A DNA stretch of 64,000 bases from Nitrospira sp. Its GTDB lineage: Bacteria > Nitrospirota > Nitrospiria > Nitrospirales > Nitrospiraceae. This document shows, piece after piece, positions 16,068 to 24,474 of the stretch. How positions within the stretch are numbered: the first letter of the stretch is position 1; each line of letters begins with the position of its first letter. The stretch is taken from the NCBI GenBank assembly GCA_018242725.1, contig JAFEBI010000004.1:186001-250000 (forward strand). The letters run 5' to 3'. The position numbers and the translations under genes are program-made. The notes under the pieces are model-generated. The model had not been told where the DNA came from. It searched no databases and saw only the letters and a list, made by a program, of their open reading frames with translations.

Positions 16068-17188
16068 TGCCTGTCTTGATGATCATGGTCTTACTGTTAT
16101 TGACTGTTCCTGCCTGGGCCCATAAGCCCAGCGACAGCTATCTTTCGCTGGCTGTTCAGAACGATCACGTTGAGGGGCAATGGGACATCGCCTTACGTGA
16201 TCTGGATAGTGCCATCGGATTGGATGGTGACGGTAACGGTCAGATCACCTGGGGAGAGGTCCGAAACAAACACAAAGAGATCAGCGTCTATGCACTGTCT
16301 CGTCTCACTCTGTCCGCCGATACCGAAACATGCTCGGCTGAGGTACTAGATCAACTAATTGATGATCACACAGACGGAACCTATTCCGTCCTTCATTTTC
16401 GTGCCGATTGCGGCCAGGCGATCCAACGGCTCCATGCGGATTACCAACTGCTCTTTGATATAGACGCACAACATAAGGGACTCCTACGACTAACACAGGG
16501 CGAACACACCAGCACCGCCATTTTCAGCCGAGAAACTCGACTCCACGCATTCTCGATCGCCGAACAGTCACGCTGGGACGAGAGCCGCCAATTCATTCAT
16601 GAAGGCATCTGGCATATCTGGTTGGGATTCGACCATGTCCTGTTTTTGCTCGCCCTGTTGCTGCCCGCAGTCTTGGCCCGTAAGGAAGGTCACTGGCAAG
16701 CAGCCGGCGATTTTTCGTCGGTTTTGTGGAACGTTGTCAGGATCGTCACAGCCTTTACCGTAGCCCATTCCCTCACGCTCAGTTTGGCTGCTCTCGATGT
16801 TGTCCACCTCCCATCCCGGTTAGTGGAATCGACTATCGCCGCATCCGTAGTACTGGCCGGGCTTGGAAATCTTTATCCAATGATGACAAGTCGGCGCTGG
16901 ATGGTGGCCTTCGGGTTCGGCCTAATTCATGGATTCGGTTTTGCTGCCGTGCTCACTGACCTCGGACTTCCCCACGATTCACTATTATTGAGCCTGGTCA
17001 GTTTCAACGTGGGCGTGGAGCTCGGCCAACTCGCTATCGTCGCCGTCTTCCTCCCACTGACCTATCTGCTCCGCCACACCTGGTCCTATCCCCGCTTGGT
17101 CCTCACCGGCGGATCGCTAACGGTGATTGTCATCGCACTCGTCTGGTTCACCGAACGAGCCTTCGACCTTCGGCTGTTTCCGCTCTAA
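16067..17188 (+). CDS. HupE/UreJ family membrane protein with EF-hand-bearing exported domain
   Basis: A 373-aa protein. After a signal peptide (VLMIMVLLLLTVPAWA) comes an exported domain of about 170 residues containing an EF-hand loop (DGDGNGQITWGE), then six to seven membrane helices. The HupE-type metal motif is FIHEGIWHIWLGFDHVLF, with the family's HxxxxH-GxDH residues; a second, GFGLIHGFGFA, follows. HupE/UreJ proteins transport nickel or cobalt in several bacteria; the cargo here is not known. Translation is coupled to the TPR gene by TAATG and a GGAGG at 10 nt. A copy of its last 33 codons occurs at 20775-20876. Confidence 0.85.
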   Translation: MPVLMIMVLLLLTVPAWAHKPSDSYLSLAVQNDHVEGQWDIALRDLDSAIGLDGDGNGQITWGEVRNKHKEISVYALSRLTLSADTETCSAEVLDQLIDDHTDGTYSVLHFRADCGQAIQRLHADYQLLFDIDAQHKGLLRLTQGEHTSTAIFSRETRLHAFSIAEQSRWDESRQFIHEGIWHIWLGFDHVLFLLALLLPAVLARKEGHWQAAGDFSSVLWNVVRIVTAFTVAHSLTLSLAALDVVHLPSRLVESTIAASVVLAGLGNLYPMMTSRRWMVAFGFGLIHGFGFAAVLTDLGLPHDSLLLSLVSFNVGVELGQLAIVAVFLPLTYLLRHTWSYPRLVLTGGSLTVIVIALVWFTERAFDLRLFPL

Positions 17189-17349
17189 CAGAATGCTCTC
17201 GAGATCGTGCAATCAGCGGATAGCTGTAACCCTTACGAGGCTACAAACATACAGCCCCCTTCAGGAGGGTCCCCTGAGAGGATCCGATTCCCACTCTCAT
17301 ACGAGGAAGAGTTGCCCTTCCCCGCTTATTTTCCGTCGGCCTTGTCGGT

Positions 17350-18105
17350 TCAACGCGTGGTGTACCCGCCATTGGCAAAGATCGTTTGCCCCGTGATCCA
17401 CCAGCCATCGGTAGCCAAGAATTTGACGATCGGAACAATGTCTTCGATCTTTGTCAATTCACCATTCAACGCTTGTGACTTATGGAACGCCACCCGCTCC
17501 GGCGTTTCTTGCCCATAGAAAAATGGAGTATCCATCGGGCCTGGGCCAACCGCTGTGACTGAAATGCCGCGCGGCCCGAATTCCTTAGCGGCTGAACGAG
17601 TGAAATGTTCTACCGGTGCTTTTGCGCCAGCGTAGGTGGAGTATCCATCAGTGAAGGCGGCTAACAGCGAGGTCACCACGGTGATAATCTTGCCGTTATT
17701 ATTGAGGTGCTTGCTGGCTTCTTTGATAAAGAAGTAGGCGGCTTTGGCATTAATGGCGAACATGGAATCGAACTCTTCTTCTGTCGTATCTACGATCGGT
17801 TTACGAAGCACCTTGCCCACGGTATTCACGGCAATATCGATACCGCCAAACCGCTTCTTGGCTTCTTCGAACAGCGCTGCCACGTGAGCCGGTTTGGTCA
17901 GATCACCTTGGGTCGCATAGGCTTCACCACCCATGGATTGGATGGCCTTCACCGTAGATTCCGCATCCGGCTTTGTAGAACTACTGTTGTAGTGCACCAC
18001 GATCTTGGCTCCTCCTTTTGCGAACTCTCGACTGATAAGTCCACCAAGGTTCTTGGCCCCTGCCCCTACTACGACCACTTTCCCTTGCAATGATTGCGCT
18101 GCCAT
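17350..18105 (-). CDS. Short-chain dehydrogenase/reductase
   Basis: A 251-aa NAD(P)-dependent oxidoreductase of the classical SDR family. The cofactor loop is VVVGAGAKNLGG, variant of TGxxxGxG; NTVGKV replaces the usual NNAG; the catalytic motif is Ser (TSLL) and YAGAK (YxxxK); and VGPGPMDTPFF is the usual PG motif after strand 6. The start at 18105 follows AGGAGG. It is divergent from nothing close and stands alone, convergent with hupE. The substrate cannot be named; the asparagine loop and C-terminus resemble enoyl/3-oxoacyl reductase-like SDRs. Confidence 0.88.
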   Translation of the reverse strand: MAAQSLQGKVVVVGAGAKNLGGLISREFAKGGAKIVVHYNSSSTKPDAESTVKAIQSMGGEAYATQGDLTKPAHVAALFEEAKKRFGGIDIAVNTVGKVLRKPIVDTTEEEFDSMFAINAKAAYFFIKEASKHLNNNGKIITVVTSLLAAFTDGYSTYAGAKAPVEHFTRSAAKEFGPRGISVTAVGPGPMDTPFFYGQETPERVAFHKSQALNGELTKIEDIVPIVKFLATDGWWITGQTIFANGGYTTR

Positions 18106-18231
18106 AACGTCCTCCTACAAAAACCGACGCCCCATCCCCATGACAGGGCAATGTGGCCAATTATATGAATGCTTGGAGGAAAGATCTTGAACGAAACACC
18201 TGCGGTTTGAATATTTCCCAGGCTGGTCGGC

Positions 18232-19140
18232 TCACATACTTCGTAAGCGGCGTGGCGTCAACCCCGTATATCGTCTCATCATTCGTGTGAGATGGCTTTG
18301 ATCGGCAAATCCAGTTTGAACGGCAATATCAGCGATGGATAGTCGAGTCTCGATCAATAATGTCCTTGCCCGCTCGATCCGTCTGCCGATCAGGTATTGA
18401 TGAGGTGCGAGTCCGGTAGCCCTTTTAAACAGGCTCAGGAAATGTGATGGACTCATGCCGGTGACATCTGCAATCTCCCTCAGACTCAGGTCGTCACTCA
18501 GATGAGCGTCGATAAACTCGACCACCCGCGAGAGACTCCTGTGTGGCAGGCCATGTCGAGACAGCTGCAGGCGCGCACGCGTCTTGGAATATTTCTTGAT
18601 GAGATGAACAATGAGCGTATGGGCAAGTGAGTCGGCATACACGCGATCAGGCAGCTCCGGTTGCTCGAACTCCGTCACCAACGCTTGCACGAGCTGTTCC
18701 AGCAACGCATCGCGAAAGTGAAATCGTGGCATTAATTCGACGGGCTTCTTTGTGCCCATCTCTCTGGCGATGCGATTCATGACGCGAGGTTGGATCGCCA
18801 TCAACAGCAATTCGACGGCCGAGCTCCAACGAGGTGCAACAAACAACCCGGCGGGATTGATGATGGCCTCACCTCCAGAAAAGAATGCCTGGTGGAATCG
18901 ACCGTCAAATCGCCATGTGAGCGTTGCCGGTTCACCAGAGTGAAGAACCACGATATGCCAGGGGGGTTGCTTACCTGGACGATAGATCCCTGAATTCGGC
19001 TGCTCAACATCTCGCTCGACAATGATGCCGTCAAGTAACGTGCCGCTTCCAGATAGATTTCTAAGATGCGGCTTAATGAGTGAACTGGCCGAGTGTGTGG
19101 ATTTCAACGACTTTGCTCCACTCGTCAGACGGAGAATCAT
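18232..19140 (-). CDS. AraC-family transcriptional regulator
   Basis: A 302-aa protein with an N-terminal cupin-like sensor domain (about residues 60-115, WHIVVLHSGEPATLTW) and a C-terminal AraC-type DNA-binding domain with two helix-turn-helix motifs: DLSLREIADVTGMSPSHFLSLFKRATG and LSIADIAVQTGFADQSHLTRMMRRYTGLTP. Upstream of it the plus strand holds sigma-factor remains. It may control the adjacent SDR gene, which lies 127 bp downstream on the same strand, but no operator is visible. Confidence 0.9.
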   Translation of the reverse strand: MILRLTSGAKSLKSTHSASSLIKPHLRNLSGSGTLLDGIIVERDVEQPNSGIYRPGKQPPWHIVVLHSGEPATLTWRFDGRFHQAFFSGGEAIINPAGLFVAPRWSSAVELLLMAIQPRVMNRIAREMGTKKPVELMPRFHFRDALLEQLVQALVTEFEQPELPDRVYADSLAHTLIVHLIKKYSKTRARLQLSRHGLPHRSLSRVVEFIDAHLSDDLSLREIADVTGMSPSHFLSLFKRATGLAPHQYLIGRRIERARTLLIETRLSIADIAVQTGFADQSHLTRMMRRYTGLTPRRLRSM

Positions 19141-19220
19141 TGCGTTCTCGCCACATGGCGGAGAAGCACGGGCATTCTACATTTCTAGACTTGAGTGGTC
19201 CACGGTGAGAGGACGAATAT

Positions 19221-19346
19221 CCCTTATGGGGTCTCATCTTCAAGAGCCTCGATCATCGTGAAGCAGCGGAAGAAGTGCCGTTGGACGTCTACACGCAGAT
19301 GCAGTGGCAAGCCCATGCCTTCGACGAGACGAGAGGCACACCGAGC
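19221..19346 (+). pseudogene. Fragment of an ECF sigma factor
   Basis: In one frame this stretch reads GLIFKSLDH-REAAEEVPLDVYTQMQW-QAHAFDETRGTP, which aligns with GFICKILNN-REAAEEVTLDVYTQIWR-QAHTYDQTRGAP of the intact sigma factor at 12093-12695. A stop codon at 19206-19208 closes the frame upstream, and homology ends after TRGTP, so only region 2 remains. Confidence 0.82.
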
Positions 19347-19348
19347 GA

Positions 19349-19425
19349 GTCGACGACTGCCATCGAGCCGAAGACACCGGCTGTCCACTGCTCATCATCT
19401 CCTCTCTGCGAAGCGAGATTCTGAG
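19349..19425 (+). pseudogene. Fragment of the ChrR-like anti-sigma C-terminus
   Basis: One frame reads HRAEDTGCPLLIISSLRSEIL, aligning with [22 protein letters not shown] at the end of the intact anti-sigma factor (11209-12096). It follows the sigma fragment directly in the same order as the intact pair, consistent with one internal deletion. Confidence 0.6.
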
Positions 19426-19462
19426 CCGAAGGCTGCCCCGTTGTCACAACAGGGGATAGGTT

Positions 19463-20086
19463 TTAGGAGCGTTTCGGCAGACAGCTCTGAAGGAATTCTG
19501 TCAAAGAAGAAAAGTCCCCTTCGTCCGCAGTCCGCATGGCGGCAATGTACCGTTCCCGGATCTGATGCCCCTCTGACATCAGATGAGTTTGAGGCCATTC
19601 CGGCAAGGGGTGCTGGCGGGAGTACAAGAATATATCGGTGATCAATCGTGCGTGTCGCCCATTCCCATTCCTGAAGGGATGAATTTTCGTCAATCTGTTC
19701 TGAAGGCGTGCGGCCATCTCTAGAATCGGCATTGTCGATGTTGGAGAATCCCAATGGAGAAAGTCGTCGCATAGCAAGTAAACTTGTTCTGGAACGTGGC
19801 GCCAGTCCATGCCGATATTGAGGTTTTCCGTCCGATATTTTCCAGCCCAATCCCATATTGATCCCAACATATCTTGATGGACTGTGCGGATATACGCATC
19901 GGTAAGCCATTGTACACCCCGTTTCCTCCTGCGGGCTTCAAAGATGTATTTGTCATAGGCCAAACTAATGGCCTGTGCTTCAGCTACATTTCGTTCCCCT
20001 CTTGTCGTGAGCTGAGTAAGAATGAGCCCTGAGGTGTCATCACCCGAAGTCTCCCCATCGGGTTGAGTTTCGTCTGCGATGGTCAT
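19463..20086 (-). CDS. Fic-domain protein, mobile mystery protein B type
   Basis: A 207-aa Fic protein. The active-site motif is HPFRNGNGRHAR (His136 and Arg144 are the key residues); Asn stands where most Fic enzymes have Asp or Glu, a change common in this subfamily. Fic enzymes transfer AMP or other nucleotide groups onto target proteins. Its ATG overlaps the stop of the upstream HTH gene by 4 bp. This gene order (HTH protein, then Fic) is the 'mobile mystery A/B' pair, found in mobile regions and thought to be toxin-antitoxin-like. It lies in an AT-rich patch between pseudogenes. Confidence 0.85.
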   Translation of the reverse strand: MTIADETQPDGETSGDDTSGLILTQLTTRGERNVAEAQAISLAYDKYIFEARRRKRGVQWLTDAYIRTVHQDMLGSIWDWAGKYRTENLNIGMDWRHVPEQVYLLCDDFLHWDSPTSTMPILEMAARLQNRLTKIHPFRNGNGRHARLITDIFLYSRQHPLPEWPQTHLMSEGHQIRERYIAAMRTADEGDFSSLTEFLQSCLPKRS

Positions 20087-20541
20087 TGAGTGGGTAGTCG
20101 TTTACGAGGACTACGAAGAAGATCGTCGGTACGTTTTTCAAGGAGCTGCCTGAATGTGTTCTGGTCAAGAGCTTGGTCTTCAAGTGCCATGGTTCCCATC
20201 GTTTGTTTCAGTCGCTTGAGGGCCACAGCTCGGGCACGATCTCTGACGAGTTCTTCCAGAGGTTTTTTAAGTAGCGGTTCGAGATTGAGTTCACAGCCTA
20301 AGCCTTCATAAATTCGTCGGAGTGTCCCGACTTGAGGATCCACTTTCCCAGACTCAATCGCGGCGAGGTTCGGCTGCGTAATATGGGCGCGGCGAGCGAG
20401 TTCAGCCTGCGTCATTCTAAGCCGATTCCTGAGCAAACGTATCCAGTCCCCCATAGTGAGTTTGCTCTTGTCTGTAGATGACCGCACCATCATCCTGGAT
20501 AGAACTATGTCATCAAGGACGGTTATGAATTTTTGTCTCAT
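20083..20541 (-). CDS. HTH protein, mobile mystery protein A type
   Basis: A protein of about 152 aa. A Cro/C1-type helix-turn-helix lies at residues about 43-75 (MTQAELARRAHITQPNLAAIESGKVDP), followed by a helical C-terminus with LKQTMGTMALEDQALDQNTF, typical of mobile mystery protein A. The start at 20541 was chosen because the longer frame runs through the operator-like repeat. It probably represses its own promoter and may restrain the Fic partner (inference). Alternative start at 20493. Confidence 0.82.
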   Translation of the reverse strand: MRQKFITVLDDIVLSRMMVRSSTDKSKLTMGDWIRLLRNRLRMTQAELARRAHITQPNLAAIESGKVDPQVGTLRRIYEGLGCELNLEPLLKKPLEELVRDRARAVALKRLKQTMGTMALEDQALDQNTFRQLLEKRTDDLLRSPRKRLPTQ

Positions 20542-20557
20542 GGAAATTATTATACTA

Positions 20558-20593
20558 TTTACAATATCAATATAAACATAAATATACTGTAAA
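20558..20593 (-). promoter_or_regulatory. AT-rich inverted repeat before the mobile mystery pair
   Basis: TTTACAATAT (20558-20567) and ATACTGTAAA (20584-20593) are near-perfect inverted arms (9 of 10) with a 16-nt spacer, 17 nt upstream of the HTH gene. Its position and the very high AT content fit an autoregulatory operator over a promoter. Confidence 0.55.
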
Positions 20594-20774
20594 CAATGTG
20601 AAAGTGTAATTTTTATTACTGTACTCAATATTAAATATTTCAACTATATGATTTTATTTAACAGTAATGGTTACCCTGAGCTCGGTAGAGGCTATCGAGA
20701 GGTAACGTCGGGCCAGAATAGAATAGCCCGATTAAAGGCATAAATCATAACAACCAACTGTCCGCTCTAGCTCG

Positions 20775-20876
20775 TACCTAAGATTAGTCCTCACCGGCGG
20801 CTCACTGGCGGTGATCGCCATTGCACTCGCGTGGTTCACCGAACGAGCCTTTGAGCTTGCGTTGTTTCCGCTCTAG
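20775..20876 (+). pseudogene. 3' fragment of a second hupE gene
   Basis: Thirty-three codons plus stop read YLRLVLTGGSLAVIAIALAW then FTERAFELALFPL, aligning with the last 33 residues of the intact HupE (about 26 identical). No start codon and no upstream homology remain. Confidence 0.85.
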
Positions 20877-21062
20877 TTAGGGAATGTTGAAGAGGGAGAT
20901 ACTGCCACACTTGTGCCACAGGCTATGTAATTCTCACACTTAAACAAGCAGTTAGATGCTGGCTGTGAATCTGCAATACGCTGATTGTATTCCCAAACAA
21001 AATCTTCTAACCTGCCACGAATCATTAGCGACGAGCAGCCCCCAACTAGCTTTGAGTGAATC

Positions 21063-21785
21063 ATGCTGCCATTCGATATGTCCGGATACGTTTTCCCGAT
21101 CGTGTCTTGCACTCCACAGGTCAATCCCGAGCGGCCGCAAGATAGAATCTTCAAGGTGGACCGTTTTCTTGGTTCCGGTTTTTGGGTAGACGACCAAGGT
21201 CACTTCCTCACCTGTAAGCATGTGCTTCAGGAACTGACTCCCGGCCAATGCCCCGCGATTGGCCAACCCTTCGGTGATGCACGAGATCACTACATTCGGG
21301 TCATTGAATCCAAAATGCATCCCTCATTGGATATCGCTATGGGCACTGCACAACCAACTTCTCCGTCTCAATTTCTACCGCCACGCCTTTTGGACATATT
21401 TCCCGGCCTCGATACCACCGCTTTTGGATTTACCGAATGGGGCAAATCTGATGGCTCGCTTAACGTTGAGGTCCGTTACTTAAAAGGTCATGTAACCAGA
21501 ACCTCAACCGAGCCATCTGGCCTGCCAACTCCATATGTCGTCGAAGTGTCGTTTGGATGCCCGAGTGGTTTTAGCGGTGCACCTCTCTTGGCAGATTTTC
21601 AAGTAGTTGGGATGTTATACGGAAATGTCGAGACGAAGATCCAAGGTTACTCGCTGAGTGAGGTCCAGGACGGTAATAAGCAGTACCGTGAAACCGCTTA
21701 TCGCATTTATGAGTATGGGTTATGCCACCGCGTTTCTGATCTTGTGAAGTTTCTTGCTTCATGTGGAATAAAACCATTCACATAA
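21063..21785 (+). CDS. Trypsin-like serine protease, no signal peptide
   Basis: A 240-aa protein of the chymotrypsin/HtrA fold. The triad is visible: His in FLTCKHVL, Asp in HPSLDIAMG and Ser in CPSGFSGAPLL. There is no signal peptide or PDZ domain, so it is probably cytoplasmic. It differs from HtrA by its short length and lone protease domain. It lies on the plus strand between the hupE fragment and htrA. Such lone proteases occur near mobile elements, but a defence role is speculation. An upstream start is possible. Confidence 0.75.
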   Translation: MLPFDMSGYVFPIVSCTPQVNPERPQDRIFKVDRFLGSGFWVDDQGHFLTCKHVLQELTPGQCPAIGQPFGDARDHYIRVIESKMHPSLDIAMGTAQPTSPSQFLPPRLLDIFPGLDTTAFGFTEWGKSDGSLNVEVRYLKGHVTRTSTEPSGLPTPYVVEVSFGCPSGFSGAPLLADFQVVGMLYGNVETKIQGYSLSEVQDGNKQYRETAYRIYEYGLCHRVSDLVKFLASCGIKPFT

Positions 21786-21800
21786 AAGGAGCTGCTTCAG

Positions 21801-21893
21801 ATGCCCCAATATTCGCCTCTCACTGTGGCAGAACTATCGTGTCCGATGTGGTTTTATCGGTTCCTCACCTGCCTCCTGATCCTCTGTAAGTGA
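21801..21893 (+). CDS. Possible 30-aa small protein after the protease
   Basis: ATG at 21801 has a good ribosome-binding site (AAAAGGAG, 9 nt before). The product has a hydrophobic C-terminal half (about residues 17-29) with three Cys and ends at TGA 21891-21893. It follows the protease stop by 15 nt. No homologue is recognised, and chance cannot be excluded. Confidence 0.3.
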   Translation: MPQYSPLTVAELSCPMWFYRFLTCLLILCK

Positions 21894-21999
21894 TGGAAAA
21901 CTAACCGATAGAAGCAGGTTGAGGTCTATAGTCTCTGGGTCTGTGGAGGATTCAAATCTCGCAACCCCCTGGCTTTCTACCAACCAGCCGATTCTTTCT

Positions 22000-23415
22000 C
22001 TATTCTCCCTGAATCGGAACGTACATGACGTTCCCCTGGCGGTTCACGAGCAAGAGGGCGAGATCCGTGGGTTTGATAGGCTCAGCGAGCCGTTGCAGAT
22101 TCGAAAAACTGTGTATGTGTTGTCGGTTCAGCTCAAGCACCACATCACCCGGTTGCAAACCGGAGGCTTCGGCCAGACTGCCTTCTTCAATGTCCGTCAC
22201 GACAACGCCGTTATTCACCGGCAAATCCATCTGGCGTGCCAAGGGAGGTGTGACGTCATCGAAGACCACCCCCGCAAGAGGGTGTACGGTCGAGGCTGTT
22301 GAGGACGCCGCCTGACTTTTCTTCGGCCGTTCGCGTGGCGCTTCCTGAATGACCAGATCGGCCTGGTATTGCTTGCCGTCTCGAATGAGATCCAGCCGAT
22401 GCTTGCTCCCGATCGACGCTTGCGCCACCAAGTTGCGTAACTGGCCGCTGTCCATAATCTCCCGCCCATCGAAACGCACCACGACATCGCCGCGTTTCAA
22501 GCCGGCTCGTTCAGCAGATCCCTTGGCATGCACATCCGTTACGATTGCGCCCTTGACGTCCGGAAGACGAAAGATCTTTCCCAACGGAGAGCTGACATCC
22601 TGTGTCGAGGCGCCCAGAAAGCCTCGCACCACGCGGCCCGTCTTGATCAGACTCTGCATGGCGGCACGGGCCATATTACTGGGAATCGCAAATCCGACAC
22701 CGACACTGCCGCCGGTGGGACTCGCAATCGCCGTGTTGATCCCGACCAGCTCACCATTGGTATTGACCAAGGCTCCGCCTGAATTGCCCGGATTGATCGG
22801 CGCGTCCGTCTGGATGAAGTCTTCGAAATCCGCCACGCCGACATCGGCCCGCCCGACCGCACTCACAATACCGAACGTGACGGTACGGCTCAATCCCAAG
22901 GGGTTCCCGATCGCCAGCACAAAGTCGCCGACAGCCAGTTGGCTCGAATCCCCCCAGGCCGCAGTTGGAAGATTCGACGCATGGATCTTCACCACCGCCA
23001 CATCGGTCTTCGGGTCCGTCGCGACCACTTTCCCCTTATATTGGCGACGATCGGCTAAAATCACTTCAACATCGACGGCGTCGGCCACGACATGGTTGTT
23101 CGTCACGATGTAGCCATCCGGCGTCACGATCACGCCCGACCCTTGCCCGTACTGCCGACGGGCAGGCGGCTCTTTAAACAGACCGAACGGCAACGCCTCG
23201 TCGCTGAACGACTGATCACGCACCATAACGGTGGACGCAATGCTGACCACTGCGGGGATCACTTTATTGGCGGTCGCCTTGACCTGCCCCTGTAAATCAT
23301 GGCCGATCGTTGCCGGTATCTGCTGCGTCCCAGCCAATCCTAAACCAGGAACCATCAGACCGATAAAGATTCCCCAGGCCACACCCTGCACGGCACTTCC
23401 TAGGCTTCTTTGCAC
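22000..23415 (-). CDS. Do/DegQ-type periplasmic serine protease (HtrA family)
   Basis: A 471-aa periplasmic protease-chaperone that degrades misfolded envelope proteins. Signal segment (residues 12-30); protease domain with His (VTNNHVVA), Asp (DPKTDVAVV) and Ser (NPGNSGGAL); then two PDZ domains (about 265-350 and 380-470, with GLKRGDVVVRF and GLQPGDVVLEL). The start is GTG 23415 with AGAAGG nearby. It stands alone with a 318-bp region upstream. Length and layout are those of DegP/DegQ proteins. Confidence 0.95.
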   Translation of the reverse strand: MQRSLGSAVQGVAWGIFIGLMVPGLGLAGTQQIPATIGHDLQGQVKATANKVIPAVVSIASTVMVRDQSFSDEALPFGLFKEPPARRQYGQGSGVIVTPDGYIVTNNHVVADAVDVEVILADRRQYKGKVVATDPKTDVAVVKIHASNLPTAAWGDSSQLAVGDFVLAIGNPLGLSRTVTFGIVSAVGRADVGVADFEDFIQTDAPINPGNSGGALVNTNGELVGINTAIASPTGGSVGVGFAIPSNMARAAMQSLIKTGRVVRGFLGASTQDVSSPLGKIFRLPDVKGAIVTDVHAKGSAERAGLKRGDVVVRFDGREIMDSGQLRNLVAQASIGSKHRLDLIRDGKQYQADLVIQEAPRERPKKSQAASSTASTVHPLAGVVFDDVTPPLARQMDLPVNNGVVVTDIEEGSLAEASGLQPGDVVLELNRQHIHSFSNLQRLAEPIKPTDLALLLVNRQGNVMYVPIQGE

Positions 23416-23733
23416 GGATACGCCTTCTATCTGACCTACTATTCTGAAATCAGCGAAATATCGTGCGCCAGCTTATCACGCACAATGAGCACAAGCATTC
23501 ACAATTCGCTATGACGTCATTGAATTCCTGCGATGAGACCTTCTGTTGACCCCTTGTGCGGCTCATGACCACGATAGTACCCACCGTCACAAGGCCTGTA
23601 AATACCGTGTGAGCCTGAATGCCACCAACAGAGCGTACTGTAAGGCAGTCGCATCCCTGTGTTACAACAATCAATCGAGGCTTCACTTTCTGTGATTCAG
23701 CTGATGAATGTGGTTATCGTCAGGGGAGGCACC
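23416..23733. other. Intergenic region between divergent htrA and a secreted protein
   Basis: About 318 bp with no supported gene; a 78-codon minus-strand frame lacks signs of coding. It presumably holds divergent promoters. A CACGATAGT word at 23570-23578 also occurs in the NikR operator, but no partner arm is seen. Confidence 0.4.
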
Positions 23734-24471
23734 ATGACACGTCTCGCGAACGTTCTGGCACTTATTCTGCTTATGACTGGTTCAGAAATTCTTGCCGCTT
23801 CAGGACAAGCCGAAGAGAGCAAATTTGGAACCCCCAAGAGAGATGAAGGCACCAGGACTTTTAAGGCCACTGAACATCCTTACTATTCAGGCGAGTTTCG
23901 CCTCAAGGGGGATCGGGCGACTCTCATCGGCAGCATGAGCGATAGCCCCCCCTGGGACCACCTCGACTACCAAGGCAAACATCTGACGCCTGTGAAAGGG
24001 ACCATTGACATCGAGGTGAACGAACTGACCAACGCTGGGCGAGTGGTAGCCGAATTCGTCGAAGGTTCTACTCGGTATCGAATCGTATTTGATCGATTTG
24101 CTGCGAAAGCTCCGTTCCAGGACGGCGGCATCGCCACCAGAATCTACGAGCATGGGGATTCCAACAACGGCGACCCCCTCTATCCGAAAACCTGGTTATA
24201 CCTGGGCGGCTGGGGTACTGCCACGATGTATCGGGATGACCAAGTGCTCTACAAAGACTACGACGCGCACTTCATGGTGATGGAGCGCTCACGCGATCCC
24301 AAGACCCATGAGGTCCGCTACCCAACTAAACGCACCCTGCCCGGCGGCGAAACCGATCCGGCCGGTATGGAAATCGATCTGTGGGTGCGGTCGAAAGAAC
24401 AAAACGCCGACAACTTTCCCCCCTTTGAGACCTTTGTCCATCTCTGTTGGGAAGAAGTCACCTGGCGCTAA
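23734..24471 (+). CDS. Secreted hypothetical protein
   Basis: A 245-aa protein with a signal peptide (LANVLALILLMTGSEILAA) and a beta-rich mature part with FRLKGDRATLIGSMSDSPPWDHLDY and VVAEFVEGSTRYRIVFDRF. The start at 23734 follows GGGGAGG. No family is recognised. It is followed after 3 nt by another secreted protein, so both are probably one operon. Confidence 0.7.
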   Translation: MTRLANVLALILLMTGSEILAASGQAEESKFGTPKRDEGTRTFKATEHPYYSGEFRLKGDRATLIGSMSDSPPWDHLDYQGKHLTPVKGTIDIEVNELTNAGRVVAEFVEGSTRYRIVFDRFAAKAPFQDGGIATRIYEHGDSNNGDPLYPKTWLYLGGWGTATMYRDDQVLYKDYDAHFMVMERSRDPKTHEVRYPTKRTLPGGETDPAGMEIDLWVRSKEQNADNFPPFETFVHLCWEEVTWR

Positions 24472-24474
24472 GTT

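Noticed and set aside
21950-21995. GGATTCAAATC and a CCA-like end resembling a tRNA 3' part
   Set aside because: The T-stem does not pair and no acceptor or anticodon stem is found upstream.
22349-23113. 254-codon plus-strand frame
   Set aside because: Antisense shadow of the htrA gene in the GC-rich third-position pattern.
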